A DNA stretch of 64,000 bases from Iris pallida. Lineage: Eukaryota; Streptophyta; Magnoliopsida; Asparagales; Iridaceae. Positions 19,501 to 27,240 of the stretch are shown here, in pieces; within the stretch, counting starts at the first letter, position 1; each line of letters starts with the position of its first letter. The translations under genes were made by a program, and so were the position numbers. The notes below the pieces were generated by a model, which was not told the origin of the DNA, did not search any database, and worked only from the letters and a program-made list of their open reading frames with translations. The DNA lies in contig JANAVB010023996.1 of the NCBI GenBank assembly GCA_029216955.1, positions 15,548,043-15,612,042 on the forward strand, written 5' to 3'.

Positions 19501-22500
19501 TGTCCTATTTAAGTCGAGTTCAAAATTAACAAGTTATCAAGTCGGGTCGTCACAAGTTAGGCCAAGTACAGAAAATACGCAAAGAAGATCAAAAACTATA
19601 ATTGAAATTTCCAGTTGCATATGAACTCCAATTAAAGTGAAACAAGAAGATTCTTGAAGCCAAGAGAAAGATCTACAACTTTCATGTTTTGTGTTTTATA
19701 AGATTCTAGCTATAAAATAGCTTAAACAAGAAAAAACAGTAATTCAAGGCAATCTGCGCACGGACGCATTGCACGCGCGGACAAAAATGCCCACGGCGCA
19801 AGGTGCGCGCATGCACGGTGTGCGGACTGCGCACAAAACGCACTGTGCGCGCAGGCAAAACCGTCCATGGTGTAAGGTGCGCGCAAGCACGACGGGCGGC
19901 GAAAAATTGCACGGGCGCGCGACGCAAAAGTTGCGCAGCACGCGCGGGCAAAAATGCCCACAGCGCAAGGTGCGCGCAAGCACGGCGCGCGGGCACGCTG
20001 CAGAAAATTGCGCGGGCGCGTGGCGTGCAAGTTGCACTGCGCGCGGGGGCAAAAATGCCAACTACGCAAGGTGCGCCCAAGCACGACGCGCGGGCGCGCG
20101 ACATTTAAGTTGGGAAGCGAGCGCGGGCAAAAATGCCCATGGCGCAAGGTGCGCGCAAGCACGGCGCGCGGGAGTGCGGCAGAAAATCGTGCAGGCGCGT
20201 GGCGCGCAAGCTGCGTTGTGCGCACGGGCAAAAATCCCCACGGCGCAAGCACGGTGAGCGGCGAAAAGCACCAAAAGGTGTGGGAAACCCATGAACACTA
20301 AAAATGGCATAACTAACTCAAACTAAATCGAAATCAGGTGGTTCAAAAGCCAAAATTGGGTAGAATGAAATTTCCTACAACATGGAACCCTTAGTTTTCG
20401 AAAATAACAAAGTTTTAGAGATAAAAAAAAGGAAAGTTACAAACTTAGATCTACAAAAATGAAAAAAAGGAAAAAAAGGAACTTTCGGAAGTGCTTAGCT
20501 GTGAGAGCTATTTCTTCATCATCGTCCGACTCGTTGTCGTCGGAGCTATCCTTGGAGTAGGACTTTGTAACTTTGAGAGCAAGAGACTTCTCCTTCTCTT
20601 TGGCCTTCTCCTTCTCCTTCTCTTGTATGGAAGATTCCTCTTGATCTTTCATATCGAGTTCATGAGTCATAAGCTTCCCCATGAGGGTCTCAAGGTTCAT
20701 GACTGTCAGGTCGTTCCTCTCAATGATTGCGGTAGCTTTAGGACTCCATCCTTTTGTCAATCCTCTAAGGATTTTTCTGATCTTTTCATGAGCAGGATAC
20801 TCCTTACCAAGAGAGAAAAGATGATTAATAATATCACCAAAACGAGTAAACATGCAAGTAATAGATTCATCATGTTTCATCTTGAAGGACTCATATTCTT
20901 GCGTGAGTCTACTAATCTTGGATTCCTTTACTTGTGATGTACCCTCGTGTGTGACTTCAAGTAACTTCCAAATCTCATTGGAAGTCTTGCAAGTAGAGAT
21001 TCTATTGAATTCACTACTATCGAGAGCACAATAAAGAGCGTTCATAGCCTTGGCATCTCGACTAGCAAACTTCTTGGTGTTTTCAGTAAGTATGTCCCTA
21101 AGAGTGTCAGATGCAACATCCTCAATAACTCTGGAAGGAGTAGGGAGACCATTTATCACACAATCCCATAAATCGAAATCTATGGACTTCAGATAAATGC
21201 TCATCCTAATCTTCCAGTAGTTATAGTTGGTTCCATCAAATAGAGGAGGCCTATTGGTGGAATGTCCCTAATTATGGAAGGTGTTGATACTAGGGTTAGT
21301 GGCCATGGATCACTCAAATGGTGTAAATCCAAATCAAGAGAACAAAGCTCTGATACCAATTGTAGAACCCTAGAGGGGGGGGGGGTGAATAGGGAAATAA
21401 AAAATAACTTAAGCACAAGTAGCAATATTCGTCAAATGAAAAGATAGAGTAAGAAGATCAAACACAAGATGTATCCTGGTATCCTCGCTTGAGGCAATCC
21501 AGTCCCAGAACTCTCTCCGGCTTAAATCCACTATTTAATAAAATAGTACACACGAGTTTGGATCCGAAGAACTCGCCAACTTCAACACGAGTTTGGATCC
21601 GAAGAACTCGCCAACTTCAACACACGAGTTTTCTTACGAAGGCTCGCCAACTTCAAAGAAATGAGAAGAGAACTTGTTGATCTTCTAACACTTGAAGATC
21701 GAAAATTACAACTCTTAATACTCTGGCACTTTGGGAGAGGATGACAATTAAAAGCTTGGTAGAGTATTAATGGTGGAGCTCTTGGTTGTTTGGAAAATTT
21801 ATGGCAAGAGTTGGTAAAGCCTTCAAGAGAGAGAGGGCTTTCATTTATAGAGAAACCAAGAGTAGGTAGCATTTAATGCTCCTTGATACAGCCTGACCGG
21901 CATACCGTCGGTATGGACCGGCATACCGTCGGTATACCGGTCGAACAGTAACGGTCATATTAATATCCGTTGGGAGCATTTAATGCTGCCTTTGTCATTC
22001 AAAAATCAAATTTCGTAACCCGGTATACCGTCGGTATGCCGCGATATACCGTCGGTATACCGATGTGTGTCACAGAACGTTTTTGTAATAAACAAAACGG
22101 TATACCGTCGGTATGCCGATGTTTGTCACAGAATGTTCTCTGGCTCACAAAACGGTATTCCGCCGGTTTGCCGGAGTATACCGTCGGTATTCCGATCAAT
22201 ATCACAGAATATTTTGTGGACCACAAAACGGTATACCGTCGGTATGCCGGAGTATACCGCCGGTATGCCGATATTTTCTCACAGAAAGTTTTGTGGTCAA
22301 CAAAACGGTATACCACCGGTATGCCGGAGCATACCGCCGGTATGCCGTTCTATAAGGTATTGATTTTTGACTTAAGAATAGAAAGCTTTTAGTTTTGTCA
22401 TCCAACCTTAAGTGTTTACAGAAAGACCTAGACCTTGTACAGACTCGAAATCTTGAAGAGTAGAGAGCCGTCTTTGCAAGGAGCGCCGGTCTTTGCTTCA

Positions 22501-25500
22501 GTCTTCAAGGCACATGTTGATAATCTTGAATGGACAGACTTAATGTAGTAGAGCTTCTGAATAGATGTAAATCTGATAAACAGAGAAAACTAGACTACGA
22601 AGATGCTTTTAATTATATCAAAATAAAATGTGCCAACACGGAGTAAAGGAGCAACTGCCGTTCGATCTCCATCGTCCCATTTCCCAGAATTCTTTTTGTA
22701 CTCGGGGATCCTCAGCGCAGGATCTCTCAGGCGTACTCGATTTGTGGTGCCTTGCGCCAATAAAGAAAAAACAGCGTTTCTTCTTCTTTTTGTGTGTGTC
22801 CACACTGATGTGATATTGTTGATAGGTATTAGTATCGACTGTCTTCTTTTATAACAGAGATCATAAATTTTCTTTTATAAATGGAACTAAGCGACATCTC
22901 TTCTTCTATATATTATAGTCTAGTAATTAAGATTCTAAGAAATTTGTTTGTCATGTCTTTTACACACATGCCAATCATCCTTGGAAAGTTGGTTGTCCCT
23001 TTTAGAGGGGAATATACATTGCTCTTTTTCTTACTTTTTTTCCCTATGAATCACTAAATTAATGTCTGGTTGTATTGATTAAGCTAGGGTCTGTCATAAC
23101 TTGAGAACTAATTCGTAACTTGGTCTCAAGGGGCTACAACAATACTTTTCTAAACTTACCGATGGTTCGTAGTATTTTTTCGTTAATTTAATCATGTACA
23201 TGTCAAAGTTAACTTTAAGCTTGATCACTAAATTTACAGACTATAAGTTATTGTTAGTTGATTGAATTTGATTCGACCGATAGATCATAAATATGGTTGA
23301 AATCTGCTTCCTAGTGGGATCAAACCCACCCCAGCTAGGACGCTACCACTAGAGAATATGGTTACTATTTCAATAGAAAATATTTTAGATGACCCAAGAA
23401 ATACTCATTTTCAGTTCATGTTTAACTGTTACCATATCGTATTAGAGCCTAAAATGAGTGACTGTTGTCAAGTTCAAGCTTCAACTCAGCTGTTGAAGAA
23501 AAAAGCTTAATATAGTGGGGTCAAGGTTCTAAATTAGTCAAAATCCAATCTTGAGCTGGCCTTGTCCAGCTTAGTTCAAGCTAATGTCAAGCTCAATCTT
23601 ACCTAAAGAATGGGTAAACCAAGCTTGATCAGGTGAACCTCACCTCTGTCTATAGAACTGATTTGTTCCTTCTTAAATTGATTCAAAAATGCCTAACCAA
23701 CAACTAGTGGCTGGCGAAACATTAGGGATTGGTGCCAAATTTCCTACCACCAGAATTCTGGGAAAGAGAGGAGTCTCTCATGAAGCCTAGAGGGATTATG
23801 TGAGGTACAAGTCGTGCAAGAAGATTGCAACTAGGGGACGAGGAAATTTGGTAAGGAATTATATTTGTATCTGATGATGAGAGTATGATTAGCATCAGCA
23901 TATAAACCTTCCTAGTCAATCGAGGATCGGCGTCTAAGCAAAGAATGCATCTGTTGGGTTGTATCTCACATCCGGTTGAGAGCTCAAGGTTCACAAGGGA
24001 GTTATGTACAAAGTTTAGTCCCACATCGGATAGAAATTGAAAGGACGAGATAATATATGGGATTGATCCTGTACTTAATATGGGATTCTCATGGATCAAC
24101 GTGTCTCACTGCGTTCCCAACAGTATCCATAGATTAGAGTAACTTCCATCCCTAGTGTCAGCGACAAGGTCTCGCAAGTTCCTGATCATTGACCAAAAGG
24201 CAATGTACGGCTGCCCGAAAATCCTCGAAGGCTGCAGCTAGAAACCTAGCTGGTGATGCAGTTAAGCTCATGCACCGACGGGCACTCTTAGAGAAGACCA
24301 AAAAAGAAGGGTGGATGACAAGGTCTATAGACTACAGGATGCAACTTGCACCTGTATCCGTGTCCAGTAGGTATCCAACACGATACTTCCTCGAGACTTA
24401 TGTTGAACATGTCCATTCATATCTGAAAGTGATTTGTCATGGTTTTAGGTTCATGCAAATTATAATCGAGATATGAGAAATTGAACATTTCTTTTGCACC
24501 GGTCCTTTTTATATTACAGGAGATGTTAATAACTTCTAACATAATAATATGTATACAAATGTGTTTTTACTTGTACATATAACCATATCCAGGCATGTAC
24601 CATATCCTAATTTTTCTAAAAAAATGTTGTATTGTGTCCACATCTGAAACCGTGTCCGTGTCCATGCAACCTAGACTATTAGATTAACAGAGTGACCCTC
24701 TCTCCAATTGTGAAAAGGGCTAGACAAATAAACTGAAATAATTAGAAATGATCAAAACATCACAAGATTACACAACTGATGACGACAGGTGGGGTTTTTC
24801 TTTTGAGGTCCTTTTCTCTGGCCCGGCGAGTCCATCCCATGGGATCTTTGGGGTGGGGGGGCGGGGGATTCGAACGATATCCATCCCATGGGATCCTCCC
24901 GTCTACCCAACGGGCTACACCCCTACGGACGACAACAGAGGTTTTAGATGATGATTAAGAGTGTATTTATTTGTTTCCATCAGGTGGTGGGAACTCTCAT
25001 TTCAGCAGTAGTGCACTTGACTACCGCATGGTGGCTCATGGATACCATCCCCAACATCTGCGACAGGGCCAAACTGCCTCCCGACAGCCCCTGGACGTGC
25101 CCGCCGGACCACGTCTTCTACGACGCATCCGTTGTGTGGGGCCTGATCGGACCCCGCAGGATCTTCGGGGACCTCGGCAACTACGCGGCAGTCAACTGGT
25201 TCTTCCTCCTTGGGGCCATCTTGCCTCTCCTCGTCTGGCTCGCCCACAGGGCCTTCCCCGGTCGCCAGTGGATACGCCTCATTACCGTGCCCATCATGAT
25301 AAGTGCGCTGGGCGAGATGCCTCCGGCCACTGCAGTCAACTACACTACTTGGATCCTAGTCGGGTTTGTGTTTGGCTATGTGTTCTACAGGTATAGGCGC
25401 GGTTGGTGGCAGCGCCACAACTACGTGCTCTCCGGAGCGCTCGACGCCGGTCTGGCCTTCATGGCGGTGTTGCTGTATGCCTGTCTGGAGTTTGAGGGCG

Positions 25501-25598
25501 TCAAGATCAACTGGTGGGGGAATAAGTTGGATGGTTGTACATTGGCTTCTTGCCCGACTGCGAAGGGTGTATTTGTTGATCATTGTCCCGTTTCTTAG
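7559..25598 (+). CDS. Oligopeptide transporter, OPT family (seven exons)
   Basis: Exons 7559-7583, 7706-8190, 8635-8732, 9260-9829, 9898-10153, 10219-10401 and 24984-25598 join to 2,232 nt: 743 residues and TAG, the usual OPT length. Every junction is GT-AG and phases match. The product is a polytopic membrane protein of the proton-coupled OPT family, which moves small peptides or metal-linked peptides across the plasma membrane. Family signatures are [11 protein letters not shown] (NPG motif, residues about 117-119), [26 protein letters not shown] and KIPPR (about 529-533). NPG plus KIPPR places it with the OPT clade rather than the yellow-stripe-like clade. No stop or frameshift is visible, so it looks intact despite a 14.6-kb last intron. 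The substrate and exact orthologue cannot be called. Confidence 0.95.
7706..8190 (+). CDS. OPT exon 2
   Basis: Follows acceptor TTGAAG and ends at CAG|GTGAAT. Encodes residues 9-170: an acidic, Ser/Gly-rich N-tail, the conserved [20 protein letters not shown] entry, the first membrane helices and the NPG signature, ending YRKDIDFF...ITTQ. Third codon positions are almost all G or C, far higher than in exons 4-6. Confidence 0.93.
8229..8560. mobile_element. MITE-like element 3, in OPT intron 2
   Basis: A diverged relative of the elements at 4741 and 6660. Its right part reads GAGGGTATC and TTTAGGGTATCAAACTG, inverted relative to its left part (CAACTTAGACACCATAAACTTT). It fills about three quarters of the 444-bp intron 2. 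A TTTTTATTT run lies on both sides but is too simple to count as a secure target duplication. Confidence 0.65.
8635..8732 (+). CDS. OPT exon 3
   Basis: The acceptor is GAGAGCAG and the donor AG|GTAATA. Encodes [17 protein letters not shown], then [15 protein letters not shown] plus two bases of an Arg codon. This block is one of the most conserved in the family. Confidence 0.92.
8733..9259 (+). other. OPT intron 3, nothing further recognised
   Basis: 527 bp between exon 3 and exon 4. Ordinary AT-rich intron sequence; no element ends or reading frame seen. Confidence 0.6.
9260..9829 (+). CDS. OPT exon 4
   Basis: The acceptor is TTTACAG and the donor AAG|GTATTT. Encodes residues about 203-392: the cytosolic [12 protein letters not shown] segment, then several membrane helices including [20 protein letters not shown], the conserved [31 protein letters not shown] and [17 protein letters not shown]. 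Reading on past 9829 into the intron gives a few non-conserved residues before a stop. Confidence 0.95.
9898..10153 (+). CDS. OPT exon 5
   Basis: The acceptor is TTGTGCAG and the donor CAG|GTATTA. Encodes [33 protein letters not shown], two hydrophobic helices and GILTATTNQ, the conserved run into the next exon. Confidence 0.94.
10219..10401 (+). CDS. OPT exon 6 (KIPPR motif)
   Basis: The acceptor is TTGGCAG and the donor CAG|GTTTGC. Encodes 61 residues, from [20 protein letters not shown] through [16 protein letters not shown], including the KIPPR signature. The next exon lies 14.6 kb away. Confidence 0.95.
10969..11888 (-). repeat. Gypsy LTR fragment
   Basis: Begins TGTCACGTTCCAGTCCCAAA, closely matching the start of the LTR at 17349 (TGTCACGTCCCAGGACCAGA), with further matches such as CCAACTACGTAT against CCAGCTACGTAA. 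Gypsy LTRs in this window end GGGTCGTGACA, so this is a minus-orientation LTR whose far end is lost. The right edge is set only by the next element. Confidence 0.55.
11902..12051. mobile_element. MITE B-family fragment with internal triplication
   Basis: GTGCACCTTAAATATGGTAA and GTGGGGTGCCACTCAAAATTT match the right end of the MITE at 5969-6435. Next to it GTGGGGGGTAACTTACATTT is repeated about three times. The piece is flanked by a 13-bp direct repeat TGATACTTTTAAA (11889-11901 and 12052-12064), so it entered as a unit. Confidence 0.7.
12270..12430 (+). mobile_element. tRNA-derived SINE-like element
   Basis: TAGCTTGGTGG at 12289-12299 resembles a Pol III box A, and GGTTTGAACC at 12333-12342 a box B, with tRNA-like spacing of about 54 nt. 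No cloverleaf acceptor or intact tRNA is present. The outer limits are approximate. Confidence 0.5.
12925..13076 (-). repeat. 3' LTR of the copia element (152 bp)
   Basis: In element orientation starts TGTTGAGAAGTC right after the polypurine tract (13077-13087, complement TGCAGGAGGAG) and ends TTGTTTCA. The RNase H stop codon TGA lies in the first bases of the LTR. Confidence 0.7.
13004..13053 (-). promoter_or_regulatory. snRNA-type USE plus TATA in the LTR
   Basis: GTCCCACATCG (complement of 13043-13053) equals the plant snRNA upstream sequence element RTCCCACATCG. TTATATATG follows after 31-32 nt. The same pair occurs in other short LTRs of this window. Confidence 0.6.
13071..13352 (-). 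pseudogene. copia RNase H, C-terminal part
   Basis: Reads [30 protein letters not shown], then [16 protein letters not shown]. These are the conserved RNase H end motifs of Ty1/copia (D-xQAAxxxA, RTKHIEID, xQxADxxTK). It stops just inside the LTR. Upstream continuity towards RT is broken. Confidence 0.88.
13590..14740 (-). pseudogene. copia reverse transcriptase, split by an insertion
   Basis: 14199-14740 encodes [34 protein letters not shown], the catalytic [11 protein letters not shown] and KDLGMMRYF. The remainder ([15 protein letters not shown]...[13 protein letters not shown]) continues at 13590-13743 after the 450-bp element. The last visible codons before 14199 (ERYQRL) connect exactly with LVGRLIYL when the insert and one CTAGT are removed. 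Confidence 0.88.
13744..14193. mobile_element. CCTAGGCG-rich element inserted in copia RT
   Basis: 450 bp flanked by the direct repeat CTAGT (13739-13743 and 14194-14198). The ends are imperfect inverted repeats: TATGTTGTTACGGGCG at the left, complement of CGCCCAATACAACATA at the right. GCCTAGGCG motifs cluster at both sides, and the centre has a (TGCTAC)-like simple repeat (13970-14090). No coding capacity; class uncertain, hAT-like MITE most likely. Confidence 0.75.
15029..15777 (-). pseudogene. copia integrase C-terminus and linker to RT
   Basis: 15589-15777 reads [20 protein letters not shown], the family GYRCYSP..R...SxDVxF motif. 15029-15379 is a Pro/Asp/Ser-rich linker (for example [18 protein letters not shown]) ending [17 protein letters not shown], the usual lead-in to RT. 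Frame changes separate them. Confidence 0.75.
15992..16639 (-). pseudogene. copia GAG-pre-integrase and integrase core
   Basis: 16376-16639 ends [14 protein letters not shown] (pre-integrase CxxC). 15992-16342 reads [30 protein letters not shown] and [11 protein letters not shown], giving two of the DDE residues. A frameshift occurs before the glutamate motif ([10 protein letters not shown] where [12 protein letters not shown] is expected). Confidence 0.85.
16880..17323 (-). pseudogene. copia zinc knuckle and protease
   Basis: 17114-17323 carries [14 protein letters not shown] (intact CX2CX4HX4C) and a Gly/Arg-rich tail. The protease motif [12 protein letters not shown] (catalytic DSG intact) is read near 16900-16930. 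Stops separate the two parts. Confidence 0.78.
18110..18290. repeat. Short tandem repeat, about 31 bp
   Basis: Degenerate units such as ACATGTGAGCATGTAAGGCA recur about five times. It lies within the gypsy LTR. Confidence 0.65.
19030..19300. repeat. Tandem repeat, about 58 bp, four to five copies
   Basis: The unit runs AAGAGTGCACCACGACGG, CTCACTATCTAGTAAGCA, AAGAAAGACATGT. Copies start near 19063, 19114, 19166, 19219 and 19274 and differ by small changes. Confidence 0.8.
19740..20262. repeat. GC-rich tandem array, six units of 74-102 bp
   Basis: Each unit contains GGGCAAAAATGCCCA, then CGGCGCAAGGTGCGCGCAAG and CACGGCGCGCGGG. Anchors occur near 19779, 19853, 19947, 20046, 20124 and 20226. 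GGGCAAAAATGCCC is itself a small hairpin. Long open frames here on both strands (Cys/Ala/Arg-rich) are by-products of GC content and repetition. Confidence 0.8.
20485..21306 (-). pseudogene. SIRE-type copia gag, truncated
   Basis: The gag start is the ATG at 21306 ([12 protein letters not shown]), followed by an in-frame TAG at 21270-21268, then [20 protein letters not shown]. From 21204 the frame is open through [51 protein letters not shown] and an acidic Lys/Glu-rich tail to HFRKF, where homology ends. It lacks the zinc knuckles. Confidence 0.88.
21347..21358 (-). other. Primer-binding site for tRNA-iMet
   Basis: TGGTATCAGAGC on the minus strand, 2 nt from the LTR edge, the same arrangement as at 2786-2797. 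Confidence 0.92.
21361..22638 (-). repeat. 5' LTR of second SIRE-type element (1,278 bp)
   Basis: In element orientation starts TGTTGGCACA and ends GGGTTCTACA before the primer site. It contains the palindrome array described next. It is 337 bp longer than the LTR at 2800-3740, largely because of that array. Confidence 0.85.
21895..22350. repeat. GGTATACC / GGTATGCC palindrome array in LTR
   Basis: Pairs such as GGTATACCGTCGGTATGCCG occur about 14 times, grouped in higher-order units of roughly 80-90 bp separated by CACAGAAT...TTTGTGG...CACAAAAC spacers. Each pair can fold on itself and with its neighbours. The CACAGAA and TTGTG spacers are also repeated. Confidence 0.88.
22639..23289 (+). 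other. Intron sequence, nothing recognised
   Basis: No element ends, repeats or coding similarity seen. Short frames in the first 200 bp show no family features. Confidence 0.5.
23290..23365 (-). mobile_element. tRNA-related SINE-like fragment
   Basis: On the minus strand TAGTGGTAGCG (23341-23351) resembles a tRNA box A and GGTTTGATCCC (23316-23326) a box B. The acceptor stem is not preserved, so a SINE fragment is more likely than a tRNA gene. Confidence 0.5.
23952..24122 (+). repeat. Solo LTR of a short copia family (171 bp)
   Basis: Begins TGTTGGG and ends CCCAACA, flanked by GCATC and GTATC (4 of 5 matching). Contains GTCCCACATCG at 24018-24028 and AATATATG about 24 nt further. No internal domain adjoins, so this is a solo LTR. 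Confidence 0.75.
24800..24930 (-). mobile_element. tRNA-derived SINE-like element
   Basis: The minus strand reads GGGGTGTAGCCCGTTGGGTA (box A, 24903-24917) and CGTTCGAATCCCCC (box B, 24866-24876) with tRNA-like spacing. The body repeats CCATCCCATGGGATC twice. It ends about 55 bp before exon 7. Confidence 0.6.
24984..25598 (+). CDS. OPT exon 7 (terminal)
   Basis: The acceptor is TTCCATCAG. Encodes residues 540-743: [12 protein letters not shown], the extracytoplasmic [17 protein letters not shown] loop, [31 protein letters not shown], the [20 protein letters not shown] helix and loop, and a short Cys-containing tail ending HCPVS before TAG. It continues exactly where exon 6 stops in the family alignment, so this is the same gene across the transposon-filled intron. 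Confidence 0.95.
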   Translation: MVGTLISAVVHLTTAWWLMDTIPNICDRAKLPPDSPWTCPPDHVFYDASVVWGLIGPRRIFGDLGNYAAVNWFFLLGAILPLLVWLAHRAFPGRQWIRLITVPIMISALGEMPPATAVNYTTWILVGFVFGYVFYRYRRGWWQRHNYVLSGALDAGLAFMAVLLYACLEFEGVKINWWGNKLDGCTLASCPTAKGVFVDHCPVS

Positions 25599-25690
25599 GT
25601 TTGATTGTATAAGGCAGGTGGGACTGTGTGGCGGACGGTCTGAGAAGTTACAGTCTCGGTGATAAATAAAAAAAAGAAAAAAAAGAATGA
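25599..25690 (+). terminator. OPT 3' UTR with poly(A) signal
   Basis: AATAAA at 25665-25670, 67 nt after the TAG, followed by an A-rich stretch. It is a plausible cleavage signal; the exact site is unknown. Confidence 0.5.
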
Positions 25691-25856
25691 AGAAAAAAAA
25701 AAGAGATTGTAGAGTCACAGTAGCCATAGTTGATTTTTGCAAATATATTACATTTGGAACCAAAGATTCAACTGGAAATAAGATCTGCATTTAACAAAAC
25801 ATTTTGTCCTAGTCTCAAGCGCCGTGTGCTTTATATAATTTTGTTTACGCTGTCAA

Positions 25857-26098
25857 TTTTTTTTTTTTTTTTTTTTTTGAGAAACATAAAATTCATTCAG
25901 GTGTTCAAAAGATTACAACTAGGCATATCTCGAAGGACATGATCATAGATACAATCTGGAATGATATCATGAACTATGAGAGAGTTCATAGGGTTGTGAA
26001 AGAGAGCCTGTGATGCTAGACGATGTGTATAGTGATTGGCGCTTCTGTGGACAAAGGAAAAGGAAATATCCTCAGCCGATTCTAAACGCACGACTCCC
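25857..26098 (-). pseudogene. LINE / RNase H-like fragment with poly(A) tail
   Basis: The minus strand encodes ISFSFVHRSANHYTHRLASQ, the C-terminal motif of plant RNase H-like domains (RVT_3) found at the end of L1-type ORF2. The poly-T at 25858-25880 on the + strand is its poly(A) tail. It is 5'-truncated, typical of LINE insertions. GTCAATTTT and GTCAAATTTT at the two sides may be the target duplication. Confidence 0.65.
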
Positions 26099-26690
26099 CC
26101 ATTATTAGGGGCGTCAAATTTTAAAAAAAAATTTACTTACCAGAATATCCATTTAAAATTGTTAGGGTGCATCTTATTGCTAAGAAAGAATTTTTTTTTT
26201 GTTCAAAGGAATCTAGGATTGTCTGATACTGACAGTTCTAGACTATTGCTAGGATTGTCAGGAATATGTAATTTTGAGATTAGAAATCTTAATGGGTTAT
26301 AAGATTTGAAAAAATATCTTAATCTAAAATCTAATAAGTAATGTTAAAAATACATGAGAATCACAGAGAAATTACAATTCAAAAAAAAAAAAAAAAAATT
26401 TGGAAGGAAAAAATGTTCAAAAATAGAGAAGAAGAAGAAGAAGAGAAACAGAAATATTATCTTGATTGAGAATTAGTCTTGGTGTGTGCCATCTTCTAAG
26501 GTTGGAAGAGGAAGATGAAGTGAATTGAATTGAGGAAAAGAAAGTAGGAAGAAAAGGAAGAGTGAGATGTTAGGAAAAAGAGACGAGAATGTTTTGTCCC
26601 AATCAATTTTGCGAGTAGTCCCTAGCAACATATTACAAAATCTATGATAGCAGTGCTGCTCCCTAGCAATGGGTGTTGTGTCTTTATCAA
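26099..26690. other. Intergenic, nothing recognised
   Basis: AT-rich with short GAA repeats (26430-26560). No coding similarity. Confidence 0.5.
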
Positions 26691-27088
26691 GGCTAATTGT
26701 AAGGGCACATCAAAATGTTATCAGGGCTATCCCATTTCAAAATTTGTTTTAATTACAAGTTTGCCATTAAAAAATTTGATGAGGGTTATCCCATGGTTTG
26801 GTATAGAAGTCATTTTTTTTTCTTCTATTTTTTGCTCTTCTTCTTCCTCAACCCATCCAGGAGGAAGAACAAGAACAAGAACAAGAGGAAGAGGAAGAGG
26901 AAGAGGAAGAAGAAGAAGAAGAACAACAACAACAAAAATGTTAAACCATAATATTGGTGGAAATCCTAATATTGTTATCCCTAATTTTCTTCTCATTTCC
27001 AATTTCGATGGCACCCAAGGCTCCTCATAATATACAAACCCTAATATTGGTGGAAATCCCAATATTGCTGTTCAACTAGTACAAACAA

Positions 27089-27240
27089 GGACTGTCCAAT
27101 TTTCTGGCAGTCCTACAAACTGAATGGACTGCCAGAAAACAGGACAGTCCTAAGTCACAGCATATGAAATAAAGGACTGTCCAATTTTCTGGCAGTCCTT
27201 ACTGTATGCAGGACTGCCAGAAAACCAAAAAATTGGGCAA
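27089..27240. repeat. Duplicated 25-bp hairpins
   Basis: 27089-27113 (GGACTGTCCAATTTTCTGGC and AGTCC) pairs almost perfectly with 27126-27150 across a 12-nt loop. The same arm recurs at 27174-27198 with an imperfect partner at about 27213-27240. Confidence 0.8.

Larger units (their letters stand above)
17349..20441 (-). repeat. Gypsy-type LTR (about 3.1 kb), probably truncated element
   Basis: Starts TGTCACGTCCC and plausibly ends AAAGTTACA at 20441, in minus orientation TGTAACTTT... to GGGACGTGACA, like the other gypsy LTRs here (3.4 kb each). A GC-rich tandem block lies near its start, also as in the others. Flanks are ACTGC and AACTT, so there is no matching target duplication and the right limit is tentative. 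Confidence 0.5.
20485..22638 (-). mobile_element. Second SIRE-type copia fragment (LTR plus gag)
   Basis: LTR 21361-22638, primer site and a gag whose 3' end is cut at about 20485, where sequence changes abruptly to an A-rich stretch. Nothing of protease, integrase or RT remains. It is the same lineage as the element at 1-3740. Confidence 0.85.
10402..24983 (+). other. Giant OPT intron 6 (14,582 bp)
   Basis: GT at 10402 and AG at 24982-24983. Introns 4 and 5 of the same gene are 68 and 65 bp. At least eight separate element fragments account for most of its length, listed individually below. Stretches 10402-10968, 12065-12270, 12430-12924, 22639-23289, 23366-23951 and 24123-24800 show nothing recognisable and may be original intron. 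Confidence 0.9.

Noticed and set aside
19706..20310. Several long overlapping frames on both strands
   Set aside because: Low-complexity Cys/Ala/Arg translations of a GC-rich tandem array.
17349..20441. Solo LTR with proven ends
   Set aside because: The flanking pentamers ACTGC and AACTT do not match, so I treat it as truncated with a tentative right end.
22000..22400. Frames with repeated VYRRYAG-like residues; possible repeat protein
   Set aside because: Translation of the GGTATACC palindrome array inside an LTR; no start context or family.
21361..22638. Intact SIRE element with target duplication
   Set aside because: CGGAG after the LTR has no partner; the element is cut inside gag.
24866..24917. 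tRNA gene
   Set aside because: Box A and box B match, but no acceptor stem or anticodon arm folds; a SINE fits better.
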